A stretch of 64,000 nt of DNA, taken from positions 1,178,001 to 1,242,000 of the forward strand of contig AP026128.1 in NCBI GenBank assembly GCA_030295235.1. The letters are read 5' to 3'. Below, piece after piece: positions 11,415 to 21,076 of the stretch. Made by a program: the position numbers and the translations under genes. Within the stretch, counting starts at the first letter, position 1, and each line of letters starts with the position of its first letter. This DNA comes from Fistulifera solaris. Taxonomy: Eukaryota > Bacillariophyta > Bacillariophyceae > Naviculales > Stauroneidaceae. The notes under the pieces were generated by a model. It did not search any database, was not told the origin of the DNA, and saw nothing but the letters and a program-made list of their open reading frames with translations.

Positions 11415-12323
11415 CTAAGCATTCTTGAGTCGTCGAATGCGTTCAATCTCTGTTGCAATTTTCGATCGAAAGGCTGGGTCATGCTTCAGCCAGTCTTGCA
11501 AACAACAAAGCGCATCGTCGATTTGACCTAAAGACGTGTGCGCATCTGTCTGGAGACGCCATGCCCGACGACTTACTTGAATTGTTGTCGGCATGGTTAA
11601 AACTTACCTCGCATCCGTAAGTGCCTCCTGATATCTTCCAGACTCGACATATAATTCCGATCGCAAAACGAGTGCTCTTGCCAGAACAGATGATTCTCCT
11701 TTGGGTTCCAGCGTTCGAATCACCGAATTGAACGCGTTAAGTTTCTCATCTGGAGAAGCGGCTGAAAGCATTTGCATTGTGAGAATAATGTAGTAGATCC
11801 AGAGCGTCCTCCACTTCTTGGAAGAAACAGAAAAATAGAGGCAGCTCCCTTGACGTCCCTTTTGGCTACAAATAGCACCAATCAGGCTATGGCGTAATAG
11901 CACTAACGGCGACTCTAATATTGCAGCCGTGATACATAATGAACAAATTTTGTAACGCACCTTGAGTAGCTTTCTCCAGTACCGCGATAGCTGCCATATT
12001 TTGCACCGGAATAACAATACCGATACTGTCGAGTGCTGCGGCAGCCTGGATGTGATCGTTGACCCGATGAAGAATATCTGACGACTGCACAATCTGCATA
12101 TTCGGCCCTTTGTTGCATTTCGAAAGACACCCAGTGCTTTCAACCTCCACCTCGGAAGTCAGATCCTGTAAAACTTGTGGTAGATTGTAAAACGAGGACG
12201 AAGTCTTGCTACCAAAATTGCGACAGCAATCTTTATTTGACACACTTGGATCTTTACGGTAAGCGACGAAGCCAATAGGAAATTGAGCACGATCAGCACG
12301 TAAAACACGCCCCTTGCCATCAT
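11415..12323 (-). CDS. Thioredoxin-like [2Fe-2S] ferredoxin domain fused to TPR repeats
   Basis: I read exons 11961-12323 (5' end uncertain), 11608-11761 and 11415-11571. The first exon holds DCCRNFGS and, further on, ESTGCLSKCNKGPNMQIV, the four-cysteine pattern of thioredoxin-like 2Fe-2S ferredoxins. The later exons encode a TPR-like region: ASPDEKLNAFNSVI, GRYQEALTDA, then RRAWRLQTDAHTSLGQIDDA and a closing IERIRRLKNA. The phases join if intron 2 is only 36 bp (11572-11607). The 5' end is unclear: ATG 12323 gives a hydrophobic signal peptide (MMARGVFYVLIVLNFLLASS) one frame away from the ferredoxin frame, so either a small intron or a base error lies between. Probably an organelle-targeted electron carrier or assembly factor. 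Confidence 0.65.
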
Positions 12324-13119
12324 GGTCGCACACTATCACATTCTATCGAAGATGGAAACCCTCTAGAAGTATACCGTACGGTCATACGGTTGTCAAGTGC
12401 TTCACATCGTCGATGTTCGTGACAATGATGAAGGCAAAAAATAATAATGAAACAGAAAAACATAGCGGGCCTTTGCCTTTTGGTTTTGGTGTTTATGTGG
12501 ACGGAAAAGCAGGTGGGAGATCAACGGACGGACGGAGAGTAAAAAACGAGTACAAGACGCCACACCTGAACCCACGGAGTTTCTGTAAACAAGAAAACAC
12601 CACACGCTTAGATTTTCTGTGGACGTCAAAACAGTGCAAGTGTTACCTAGAGTACAGCCCAGTATAGGATCAATGTGTTAGTCCAAGGTGACCGCGACTG
12701 AATTTCAGTCACGCTCCAATTGCAATAAAATAATGATTTTTTGCATTGCTGCTTTTGTTATTTCTACGTTTCGGTAACAACTAATGTCGACTAATAATGC
12801 TGCTAAAACTACGTTATGGTGGCGAAGTTTATGATGGTAATTGGTGGCAGGAGAAACAATTTCGAAATGCATCGATAAATTTCCTACAGGGCCAACGTGA
12901 ATTGCACGTAGACATTCGTACTGATAGCGTTGCATCTATGCTTTCCTACCCCTGGTACGTTTTGAATTCCACTCAACATCGATTATCAATAACGAGTGCA
13001 AGTGAATTCCAGTTGTACGTAGTAGGTTTCATTATTTCGTTTTATGAATTTTGTAATTTCTATTATTTGATCTATCACTTTCTCGGAACAATATACTCCA
13101 AATAAAAATTGCGGCATGG
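12324..13119. other. Intergenic region with one conserved palindrome
   Basis: No convincing gene. Short open frames on both strands lack composition or similarity that would support them. A perfect-looking CGCGACTG...CAGTCACG stem at about 12693-12713 belongs to a family seen elsewhere in the window. Confidence 0.5.
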
Positions 13120-14575
13120 TTAGTTCGCGTCGACCAAACTCCAAGTCCCGTTCTCTTGGACCAGCTTCGGCGTTACTCGCAAGAACTCTTCTTCGTCCTG
13201 AATCACGCCCATGGTATTACGGGAAAGCATACTATTGATACGATCCGTAATGTTGATTTCGTCTTCGATACTGGCGTTATACTCCTTTTGCTGTCCCAAA
13301 ATGTCCTTACGAATCGAGTCGCACAATATGCTGAGACGCAATGATCCTTGGAAGGGATCCTCAATCGTATAACCGATTTGATACACTCCGAATAATACCC
13401 ACGCGATGGCAGCGACCACCGGCGCCGTCATTAAACCCATGTCTTTGATGAGCGCAAACGGTAACGTAAAAAGCCACAGTGTCAAGCTGCGCAAAGAGTG
13501 TCGTGCGTAATTGAGTGGAACCGATGTCTGGTGAATGCGCTCGCACTGTCCCACGGCGTTGGTCAGCTTTTCGATTTGGGAAAGGAAGCTCAAACGCTCT
13601 CGACTCGTGTAGTTGGGTCCGTACGGCACTTTCATGATTTGACGTCCCAAAAAATCACAGACCCACAACGGGCGATTCGAAGCCTTGACAACTTCCGGTA
13701 AATGTTGGGGCGGAAGTAAACTCCAAGGCATGTCTCGCTTATCGACATAGCAAGGCCGTGACGGCGGAACTTGCTGCAGTTTATCGCCTTCGAATCTGGA
13801 ATCGACGGCAAACAGAGATTTTTCACTGAGTAGCAATCGGTGATCTGCATCAATAGGGCTTTCATTGCACAAGCAACCCGGTCGAATGTGATGTCTGAGG
13901 AGGTAGGGAAACGAGGCCGTGGCTTGAATGATGCGATTCACGCGCTCTTTGCCGATCTCTGGGGCATACAGATACACCATTCGACTCAAATTTCGACTGA
14001 CAGAAAGAATATTCTCCCAAATCTTTCTTCCTTCCTGTAAATTACAATCAAAAAGGTATGAGCCGAGATTCGTGTGTAAAACGCGTCTGGAAATCACCTC
14101 GGTGACTTACATTGAAGCGCTGATAGGCACTGTTCGTACGGAACACCAGTAATAATCCCAACGCGGAGACTAACAGTGAATGCGCCGTACCGGGTATGGA
14201 CATCTTCATTGCCATAGCTTGTGAAGCGGGGCCGCTCATGGCCAAACAGCGATGCACGAGGGACACTACCATTGACCAGCCAGCGACCGCCAGAACCGGA
14301 AATCGAATCTCTCGCAAAATGACCGATTGCGGCAGTGAAAGGACATTGTACAAAAAGTCGGAAGCGCTGTGTCGATTGTTGATGTGATGTATATCGGCAT
14401 AAGTAGGATTGGAGCCAAACAAAGGCCCTCTCGCCGTATTTTGTGTGGGATAAAAAGATGGCGCAAATTGTGCAACAGTGGGTGATTTCGCTTTACTTTG
14501 CTGCAGTGTAAAAGCCACTGCGCTCGGTAATGTCTGCTGCAGTAAAATTACGAATGATATTATTGAAATTCTCAT
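13120..14575 (-). CDS. Bestrophin-like anion channel, probably plastid/thylakoid
   Basis: Two exons, 14111-14575 and 13120-14034, with a 76-bp GT-AG intron, give 459 residues. The N-terminus MRISIISFVILLQQTLPSAV followed by AFT is a signal peptide ending in an ASAF-like plastid motif. I use ATG 14575 because upstream in-frame Mets would bury this signal. The body matches the bestrophin/UPF0187 family: TNSAYQRFN joined across the intron to EGRKIWENI, the conserved helix that follows the first membrane spans, and later SLTLWLFTLPFALI and GVYQIGYTIEDPF. Bestrophins form pentameric chloride/bicarbonate channels. In algae thylakoid members are thought to feed bicarbonate to the carbon-concentrating system; that role here is inference. 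Confidence 0.85.
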
Positions 14576-15273
14576 GGTCACTGTTTTGTAATAATGATGA
14601 TTCATTTCTTTCAAAAGGTTTTGATGGATTGCAAGATTCCCGAGATGACGGAAAAGTGACTTGGGCATGGATCGGTGAATTTTGTTGCGACCAACGGCAT
14701 TTGGGCGCGGAGTCGACCAGAAAAGGAGAAAGGGCTTATTAGCGATTTAGATTCTATACTTTAATCAGTACAGAAGTGGCCGAAAGCGCGAGCGAATCTT
14801 CTCGACCGCTACGCTTTAAGGCTCATTCTTTGGCGTTCCTACACGTTGCATTTTTATGTAGAGAAGAACGTGATGGGACGAGATAAAGTTCGCCACAAAC
14901 CGAGTGGTCCTGTGGGAAGATGACGTCGATTCCCACGGCAAAATTTGGTGGAGTCCCCTTACGACACGCGTAGGATTTGTACGACAGCAACAGACGACGC
15001 AAGGGACATTCAATGGATGACGACAGCAAAGACTTTGTTCGTGTTTCTAATCGTGGGCTTTCACAACGTAAAACCGCAGTCGCGCCATCGCCAAATGCTT
15101 CGTGCTTCGGCGCTCCGCGGAAGTTTTATAGCTCTAACCTTAATGATTGCCATAAAAATGAAAACATCTTTTTGTGACAAAACAGCTGCAAGCTGCAAGG
15201 AGAAATCGCAGTGGCGCCGATGGCCGATGGCCGATGCCCATTTCAATTCCTTTCACCAAAACGAGTTTCAGCT

Positions 15274-16254
15274 ATGCAACGCCACGAGTACGACGAGTCG
15301 TTATTAGAGTCATTCCGCTATATTCAAGCGATACCCGGCAAAGATGTCCGCGGCCAACTCATTGACTGTTTTCAGCTCTGGTTTCATGCGCCCGACGACA
15401 AAGTACAGGTCGTCAAATCCATTATATCGGATTTGCACAATGCCAGTTTGCTAGTTGACGACATTGAAGATCGCTCTGTATTGCGTCGAGGAGTTCCGGT
15501 CGCACATTCGGTGTTTGGTGTTCCCGTCGTCATCAATACCGCCAATTACATGTACTTTCGCGCGCTCGAACAATGTCACGCCTTGCAATGCCCCGAAAGT
15601 ATGAATGTCTTTGTTTCCGAGCTTTTGAATTTACACAGAGGACAAGGTCGTGATATACAATGGCGTGAAGATCAGAAATGCCCGACGCAAGAACAATATA
15701 TGCAAATGATTTTGGACAAAACGGGTGGACTCTTTCGGTTGGCGGTCGGAATGTTACAACCCTTGGCGACCTCTCAAGAAGCGGTGACGGCGGATTATGT
15801 ACCATTGATCAATGATTTGTCCATCTATTTTCAAATACGTGATGATTTATTGAATCTGGTGGATACGGATACCTTTCATTTGAAGAGTTTTGCGGAAGAT
15901 TTGACCGAAGGCAAGTTCAGTTACCCCGTAGTGCACAACTTACAAATGACCGAACAACGAATGAACGAGACGAAGCAACGGGATACACGGATACTTTCAA
16001 TATTGATGCAAAGAACGAATGATGTGGAAGTAAAACGTTACGCTATAGAAATTATGCGACAAGAAGGGAGTCTTCTGCACACTCGGGAGATGTGTCGAGA
16101 GTATCTTATGAGGAGTCTCGCGGAGATTGAGAAACTCGGAGGAAATCCGGGACTGCTCAAACTGATCGGTATGTTGGATCAGAAACTGGTGGAACTCGAT
16201 GAAAAGGGTGTGCTGTTGCCCGATCGACCTCCAGAAGCAGCAGCAGTAAGCTAG
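15274..16254 (+). CDS. Geranylgeranyl diphosphate synthase, type III (short, fungal/animal-like)
   Basis: Trans-prenyltransferase of 326 residues from ATG 15274. The first Asp-rich motif DDIED lies at about residues 62-66 within NASLLVDDIEDRSVLRRG, and the second, QIRDDLLNL, at about residue 190. LHRGQGRDIQWRED and EDLTEGKFSYPVVH are also family hallmarks. The opening block (SFRYIQAIPGKDVRGQLIDC) is that of type III GGPP synthases. There is no obvious signal peptide, so it is probably cytosolic, feeding protein prenylation or other C20 products rather than plastid carotenoids; the localisation is inference. The frame is intact. Confidence 0.93.
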   Translation: MQRHEYDESLLESFRYIQAIPGKDVRGQLIDCFQLWFHAPDDKVQVVKSIISDLHNASLLVDDIEDRSVLRRGVPVAHSVFGVPVVINTANYMYFRALEQCHALQCPESMNVFVSELLNLHRGQGRDIQWREDQKCPTQEQYMQMILDKTGGLFRLAVGMLQPLATSQEAVTADYVPLINDLSIYFQIRDDLLNLVDTDTFHLKSFAEDLTEGKFSYPVVHNLQMTEQRMNETKQRDTRILSILMQRTNDVEVKRYAIEIMRQEGSLLHTREMCREYLMRSLAEIEKLGGNPGLLKLIGMLDQKLVELDEKGVLLPDRPPEAAAVS

Positions 16255-16271
16255 ATTTTCCATTGTTGTGT

Positions 16272-16700
16272 TCAAATATCATTGTAAGCCAGTATTTCTA
16301 TTCGTAGATTCGATTGAGTCATTGTATTCGATACCTCTTGCGCAGATGATGAAGGATTTTTCTTGGTTGCTGTTGCCGTTGTGATGGAATTGAATTGTGT
16401 TTCGTCTACTACCAAACGCCATTTACTTTGATATCGATTCGAATGATCCAATCGTCCCGTGAGACGAACTGGGGGACCCTGAGGAAGATGCGGATTCTTA
16501 TAGCTACTCACCACCGCTTCTCCGAAGCTCTGTAAAATACGATCGCACACATCTTCGTTGAATTTTGTTGGTTCCTCGTTTTGCATTTCTTGTAATGCTT
16601 CGAGCAACGTCGTTGCCATGACACCTTGACACGACAAATCGGTAGCGATGGTTTCCGGTACCTCAGGGGGTCCGTTCCAGAGTTCCGACTTTGATTCCAT
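16272..16700 (-). CDS. TOA2: Transcription factor IIA small (gamma) subunit
   Basis: The 142-residue protein has the TFIIA-gamma order. A helical N-terminal region (GVMATTLLEALQEM, then ILQSFGEAVVSSY) corresponds to the family four-helix bundle. It is followed by beta-strands RLTGRLDHSNRYQSKWRLV and RIEILAYN, corresponding to the G-x-L-x-x-Y-R...W-x-F and KIVA strands that contact TBP and DNA. Three features differ: an N-terminal extension of ~25 residues, an insertion before the RLTGRL strand and a Ser/Thr-rich loop before the last strand. The gene is convergent with and only 17 bp from the GGPP synthase stop. The assignment rests on pattern rather than strong identity, but length and order agree. 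Confidence 0.75.
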   Translation of the reverse strand: MESKSELWNGPPEVPETIATDLSCQGVMATTLLEALQEMQNEEPTKFNEDVCDRILQSFGEAVVSSYKNPHLPQGPPVRLTGRLDHSNRYQSKWRLVVDETQFNSITTATATKKNPSSSAQEVSNTMTQSNLRIEILAYNDI

Positions 16701-17248
16701 CTCTTTTCAAGTATAAAGATTATAAACGAATGTGACAAACAATCAAAGTAGGAAGGGGTTTGGATATTCCTTGTTGCTTCTGTTGGTTTTTTTTTTTATG
16801 TGGCGGTGTCGTTGTTGTTTTTTACATCTACCCTTGGGTTGAGGTTTGAAACGGCGGAGAAAAAAGATCGCGCGGTGGAGGACGCAATTGCGCGCGGTGC
16901 GCACCTCAGCTGTGTCCGACCGCGAAAAGCTACTATTTTTCTCACACTCACCAACGATGAGGATGGATGACAAAATCGAAAGTTCGGTGTCCCGTCATCC
17001 GAATGCATTTGCGTCGCAACGGCTTTTATACAATAAGCAAAAACCCTTCCCCGAGTACTGTTTTACTCTGCACCTCGTCACCTTCTGCCACGTGCACTTT
17101 TTGTCATCGGCATGTTTCATCGTCCTTTTTGACTTTTTTCCTCCACCACGGTCAGAGAAGCTTGTTGCATCAGCCAAGATTTTGTGCCCTCTTCTCATCG
17201 CGCACACTTTGTTTCCGTCCTTATTGACTAACTACTTCTTTCGGAACC

Positions 17249-18675
17249 ATGGGAAAGGAGGAGACGCGAGTGCCGCGAACAAGGCCAACAAAATCAGTTG
17301 GAGTCAAGTCAAGGAGCATTGTACCCCCGACGATGCGTGGGTCGTTTATCAGAACAAAGTATACGATGTCTCCAATTGGCATGAACATCCTGGAGGTGCC
17401 GTCATCTTCACGCACGCGGGGGATGATATGACGGATATCTTTGCGGCATTTCATGCGCCGGGTTCGCAGAATTTGATGCAAAAGTTTTACATTGGTGACT
17501 TGATTCCAGGTTCGAATCAAAACAAGACGGAACACCAAATCGCCTTTGAGAAAGGATATCGAGATTTGCGTTCGAAACTCATCTTGATGGGCATGTTTAA
17601 ATCGAATGGATGGTTCTATGTCTACAAGTGTGTTTCCAACATGATGTTGTGGGCGACCGCCGTCGCTATGGTTTACTATTCCGAGTCCGTTGCGGTGCAC
17701 ATGGCTTCGGCGGTTCTCCTCGGTCTCTTCTTTCAGCAGTGCGGATGGTTGGCGCACGATTTCTTGCATCATCAAGTCTTCCGTCAACGCAAGTACGGTG
17801 ATCTCGGTGGAATCTATTGGGGCAACTTGATGCAAGGATACTCGGTGCAATGGTGGAAAAACAAGCACAATGGACATCATGCGGTCCCCAACTTGCACAA
17901 CTCGACGGCTCTCAGTCAAGATGGTGATCCGGATATTGATACGATGCCACTCTTGGCGTGGAGCTTGAAACAAGCGCAGTCCTACCGCGAATTACAAGCC
18001 GATGGAAAAGATTCGGCGTCGGTCAAGTTCTTGATCCGCTATCAGGCTTACTTTTACTTCCCCATCCTCTTGTTGGCACGTCTGTCGTGGTTGAACGAAT
18101 CCTTCAAGACCGCTTTTGGTCTCGGGGCGGCGAGTGAGAACGCCGCCTTGGAACTCAAAGCCAAGGGTCTGCAATACCCCATTCTCGAAAAGGTCGGCAT
18201 CCTTTTGCACTACGCTTGGATGTTTGTTGTTTCCAGTGGCTTTGGTCGATTCCCGGTGTGGTATGCTGCCACTTACTTTTTGGTGGCGACTGCTTCCTGT
18301 GGTTTCCTTTTGGCCATTGTGTTTGGTCTCGGACACAACGGCATGGCGACGTACGATGCCGATGCGCGACCGGACTTTTGGAAACTCCAAGTCACCACCA
18401 CTCGTAACATTACGGGTGGACACGGATTTCCTCAGGCGTTTGTCGATTGGTTCTGTGGTGGTCTGCAATACCAAGTCGACCATCACTTGTTCCCCTCGCT
18501 TCCCCGTCACAACTTGGCCAAGACTCATGCGCTGGTCCGATCCTTCTGCAAAGAATGGAATGTTCATTATCACGAAGCTGATTTGGTTGACGGAACTATC
18601 GAAGTACTTCAACATTTGAGCAAAGTCTCCAATGACTTTCTCTTGGATTTCGTGAAAGATGGTCCCACCATGTAA
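17249..18675 (+). CDS. Front-end delta-6 fatty acid desaturase with N-terminal cytochrome b5
   Basis: ER enzyme that inserts a delta-6 double bond in the pathway to EPA. The cytochrome b5 domain has WHEHPGG (heme His at about residue 47), and three histidine boxes follow: HDFLHH (about 170), HNGHH (about 207) and QVDHH (about 409), the Gln being the front-end signature. Several hydrophobic spans lie between. The whole protein is very close to the Phaeodactylum delta-6 enzyme as I remember it, which opens MGKGGDA. Here the ATG at 17249 is followed by GGGAAAGG and is one base out of frame with GKGGDA. One G therefore seems missing at 17251-17253, otherwise translation would start far upstream with an unrelated extension. 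Expected length ~475 residues. Confidence 0.95.
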
Positions 18676-19236
18676 AGACTCTCTAATGATTAAGAAATAA
18701 AATTATGCTTCAATTATTTGTCTAGTTCGAAGAACAAAAGATATGACGTGATTTGATACTGAATCAGTAACTTAGTGGAACAGATACATTGTGCGATTTG
18801 GCTAAGGATGTAAATCATTGTTGAAAGGTTATTGCGGAACGAAGTAACAACTCATTCCTGTTGCGACGAAAAAATGGCTAGAATTCATTAACTTTACCAG
18901 TAACAGTAACATGTTTCATTTTTACAAATATAGATGGCGTACCTCGACCTCAACGCATTCACAATCTAATGAGCAAGCTAGTTCTTGTTTCTTAGAAAGC
19001 CGATTATAAGTTAACTGCTTGGATCGTGTTTCATTATTTCGAATTGGAATATTGAATAATCAGAGCGTAGACGTGATACGACTGGTTTTAGTCATGAATC
19101 ACCAACTACTCCCGATTTTTTAAAGTCCATTTACTTGCGTCAGCCGCAACATATCCAAAAAAATCACTTATTTTTGAGGCTGCCACTATTCACTAGTTAT
19201 TTCGGCAATGCGGTCTTTGGTCCTTGGCCTTTGATG

Positions 19237-20245
19237 CAAGAGGTATATGGACAAGCCCTGGGGAAAAGACAAGTCAGCAATGTCGTATACGACATTCAGA
19301 CGCCTCGGTAAACCATTACTGTATATTTTTGTGTACTGTGCTGCCGCCTCTTTTTCATGAAATGCATTTAGAGCGTTACGTCGTGATAAAAAGACGATAT
19401 TAGATTGTCAAAATATTAATGAAACTTTGATTCAACTTTGAGCCGACAATTCAATTATCTTTTAATTATAATTTTAAATCATTTTGAATAGCCGGCTCAG
19501 AGTTGGTTGAAACTTTCATTATTATATTCCAGACTAAAGTTGGCTATTTTGCCGCGATGTTACGTGATAAAAGTTTTTCAGAAAAAACGGACGTCGGCAG
19601 ACTACACAAAAAATCGATAGTCGCATTTTGAGGCGTCTGTAATTTTTCCCACTACGGCAAAATCACGTGAAAGGTACTCTATCTTTTCCCCAGGGCTTGT
19701 CCATATCCCAACCTTTTCAAAATTGTCGGGGTTCAGACAATTTTCTGTAGCTTTACGTACAATAGTACATCCAAAAAAATTGTCTGAACCCAGACAATTT
19801 TTCTCACGTACAAATACTACCACAGCATAGCCTTAACCCTTTGGAAAATAATGTAAATCATCAGTTTTTGATCAAATAATGGATTAAACAAAACATCGAA
19901 TTTATCAGTCAGATGCATTAGAAAATGCTGAATACAATGGTATGTTTTGTATCAAAATCAATGTTTTGAGGAATTTCAACTTTTATCTTCGGGCTCTTTC
20001 ACGTAGAAACTCTGTAAAACGGGAAGCGACGTTAAAATTCTGCCTCGCCGTAGGCTCTACGTAGAAACTTGTACTGAGAGGCAGAATTTTAACGTCCTTT
20101 CCGCTGTCACGTAGCAAAGCCATACAATTCTACGACGGTGACAAAAATTGTCGAACTGGTATACAATTTTTGATTTAGAGTTTTACCGCAAATCAAAAAT
20201 TGTCTGAACCCCGACAATTTTTTGAAGGTTGGGATATACCTCTTG
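19237..20245. mobile_element. Non-autonomous foldback DNA transposon with 7-bp target-site duplication
   Basis: Both ends carry the inverted repeat CAAGAGGTATAT, and TTTGATG flanks it directly on each side (19230-19236 and 20246-20252). Inside are two nested hairpins. The left end (ATGGACAAGCCCTGGGGAAA) is inverted at about 19682-19708. The following CCCAACCTTTTCAAAATTGT and GTTCAGACAATTTT is inverted at the right end (20185-20235). A smaller MITE-like element sits inside at 20021-20102. No transposase frame is present, so mobilisation would need an enzyme encoded elsewhere. Confidence 0.85.
20021..20102 (-). mobile_element. 82-bp foldback/MITE-like element, copy 2 (nested)
   Basis: Reverse-orientation copy of 1642-1723. 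The arms ACGTTAAAATTCTGCCTC and GAGGCAGAATTTTAACGT are here a nearly perfect inverted repeat around a core with CTCTACGTAGAA. It lies within the larger foldback element. Confidence 0.75.
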
Positions 20246-21076
20246 TTTGATGTCGCAAATCTGCTCGGGTTGTTCGTTTTAACATTTACTATAGCGTCAG
20301 ATTGTTAGTTTACGCACCGCGAACCACGTTAACGAACGCATATACAGAGTTTCTGTGGACGTAAAGACACCACATGCACATTCTTTGTTTTCGAGGCCAT
20401 GTTCACGAAGTTTCGTCATCCGCAAGGTTTCTCGAAAGTTGCCCTTTAAAGCGAACAATGCGTTCCTTGACCATTTTTCCCTTGAAAGTTGCAAAATCTA
20501 TGAGAAATGGGAAAGCCCGTCTTCGGTTTCTGCATGATGATCCGTGACTCAATTTGAAACCAAATCATGCGAAAAATCTGCTTCCTCCCTCCATCCCCCC
20601 CTCGTAGAAATCCTACGATGCGATACGTAGCAATCCGAGACCGGGCAGGCGCGACATGCAACCATTCAAATAGAAAATAGCGGTTGACATTTTTCAAACG
20701 ATCATATATGTATACGTAAATGAATAAAAACATGTACGTCACACCAACCGATTTTTAGATAGTAAATAGTACTTTTGTTTCTAAGCAAAAAACTTGCTCG
20801 TATCGGTCGGGCGCATTTTGCCATCCATTTGAAATCACAACATCGGGTCTCCTTGTGGCATTCAACAGCGTTAAAATCTTCCACCTTCATCCTTTGTCGT
20901 CTTGGTTATTGCTTGCGTAACAATAGAAAGGGCTTGGATAAACAACGCACGTAAACTCTCGTTGTGTTAATTTGATTGCCGTGTTAAAAAGAGCGCATCG
21001 TTGTGCGGGTTGCGACGCTGTTTTCCCTTCTCTGTCAATTCCTCAGCCTAGCAAGGACTGCCCCCTTTGCGTTATC

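Larger units (their letters stand above)
18676..21076. other. Gene-poor region containing a foldback transposon
   Basis: About 2.4 kb between the desaturase and the MYB gene with no believable coding sequence on either strand. It holds the 1,009-bp element described separately (19237-20245) and otherwise only AT-rich unique sequence. Confidence 0.7.

Noticed and set aside
12797-13105. 102-codon plus-strand frame
   Set aside because: AT-rich, hydrophobic end reads like random low-complexity, no similarity and no conserved start.
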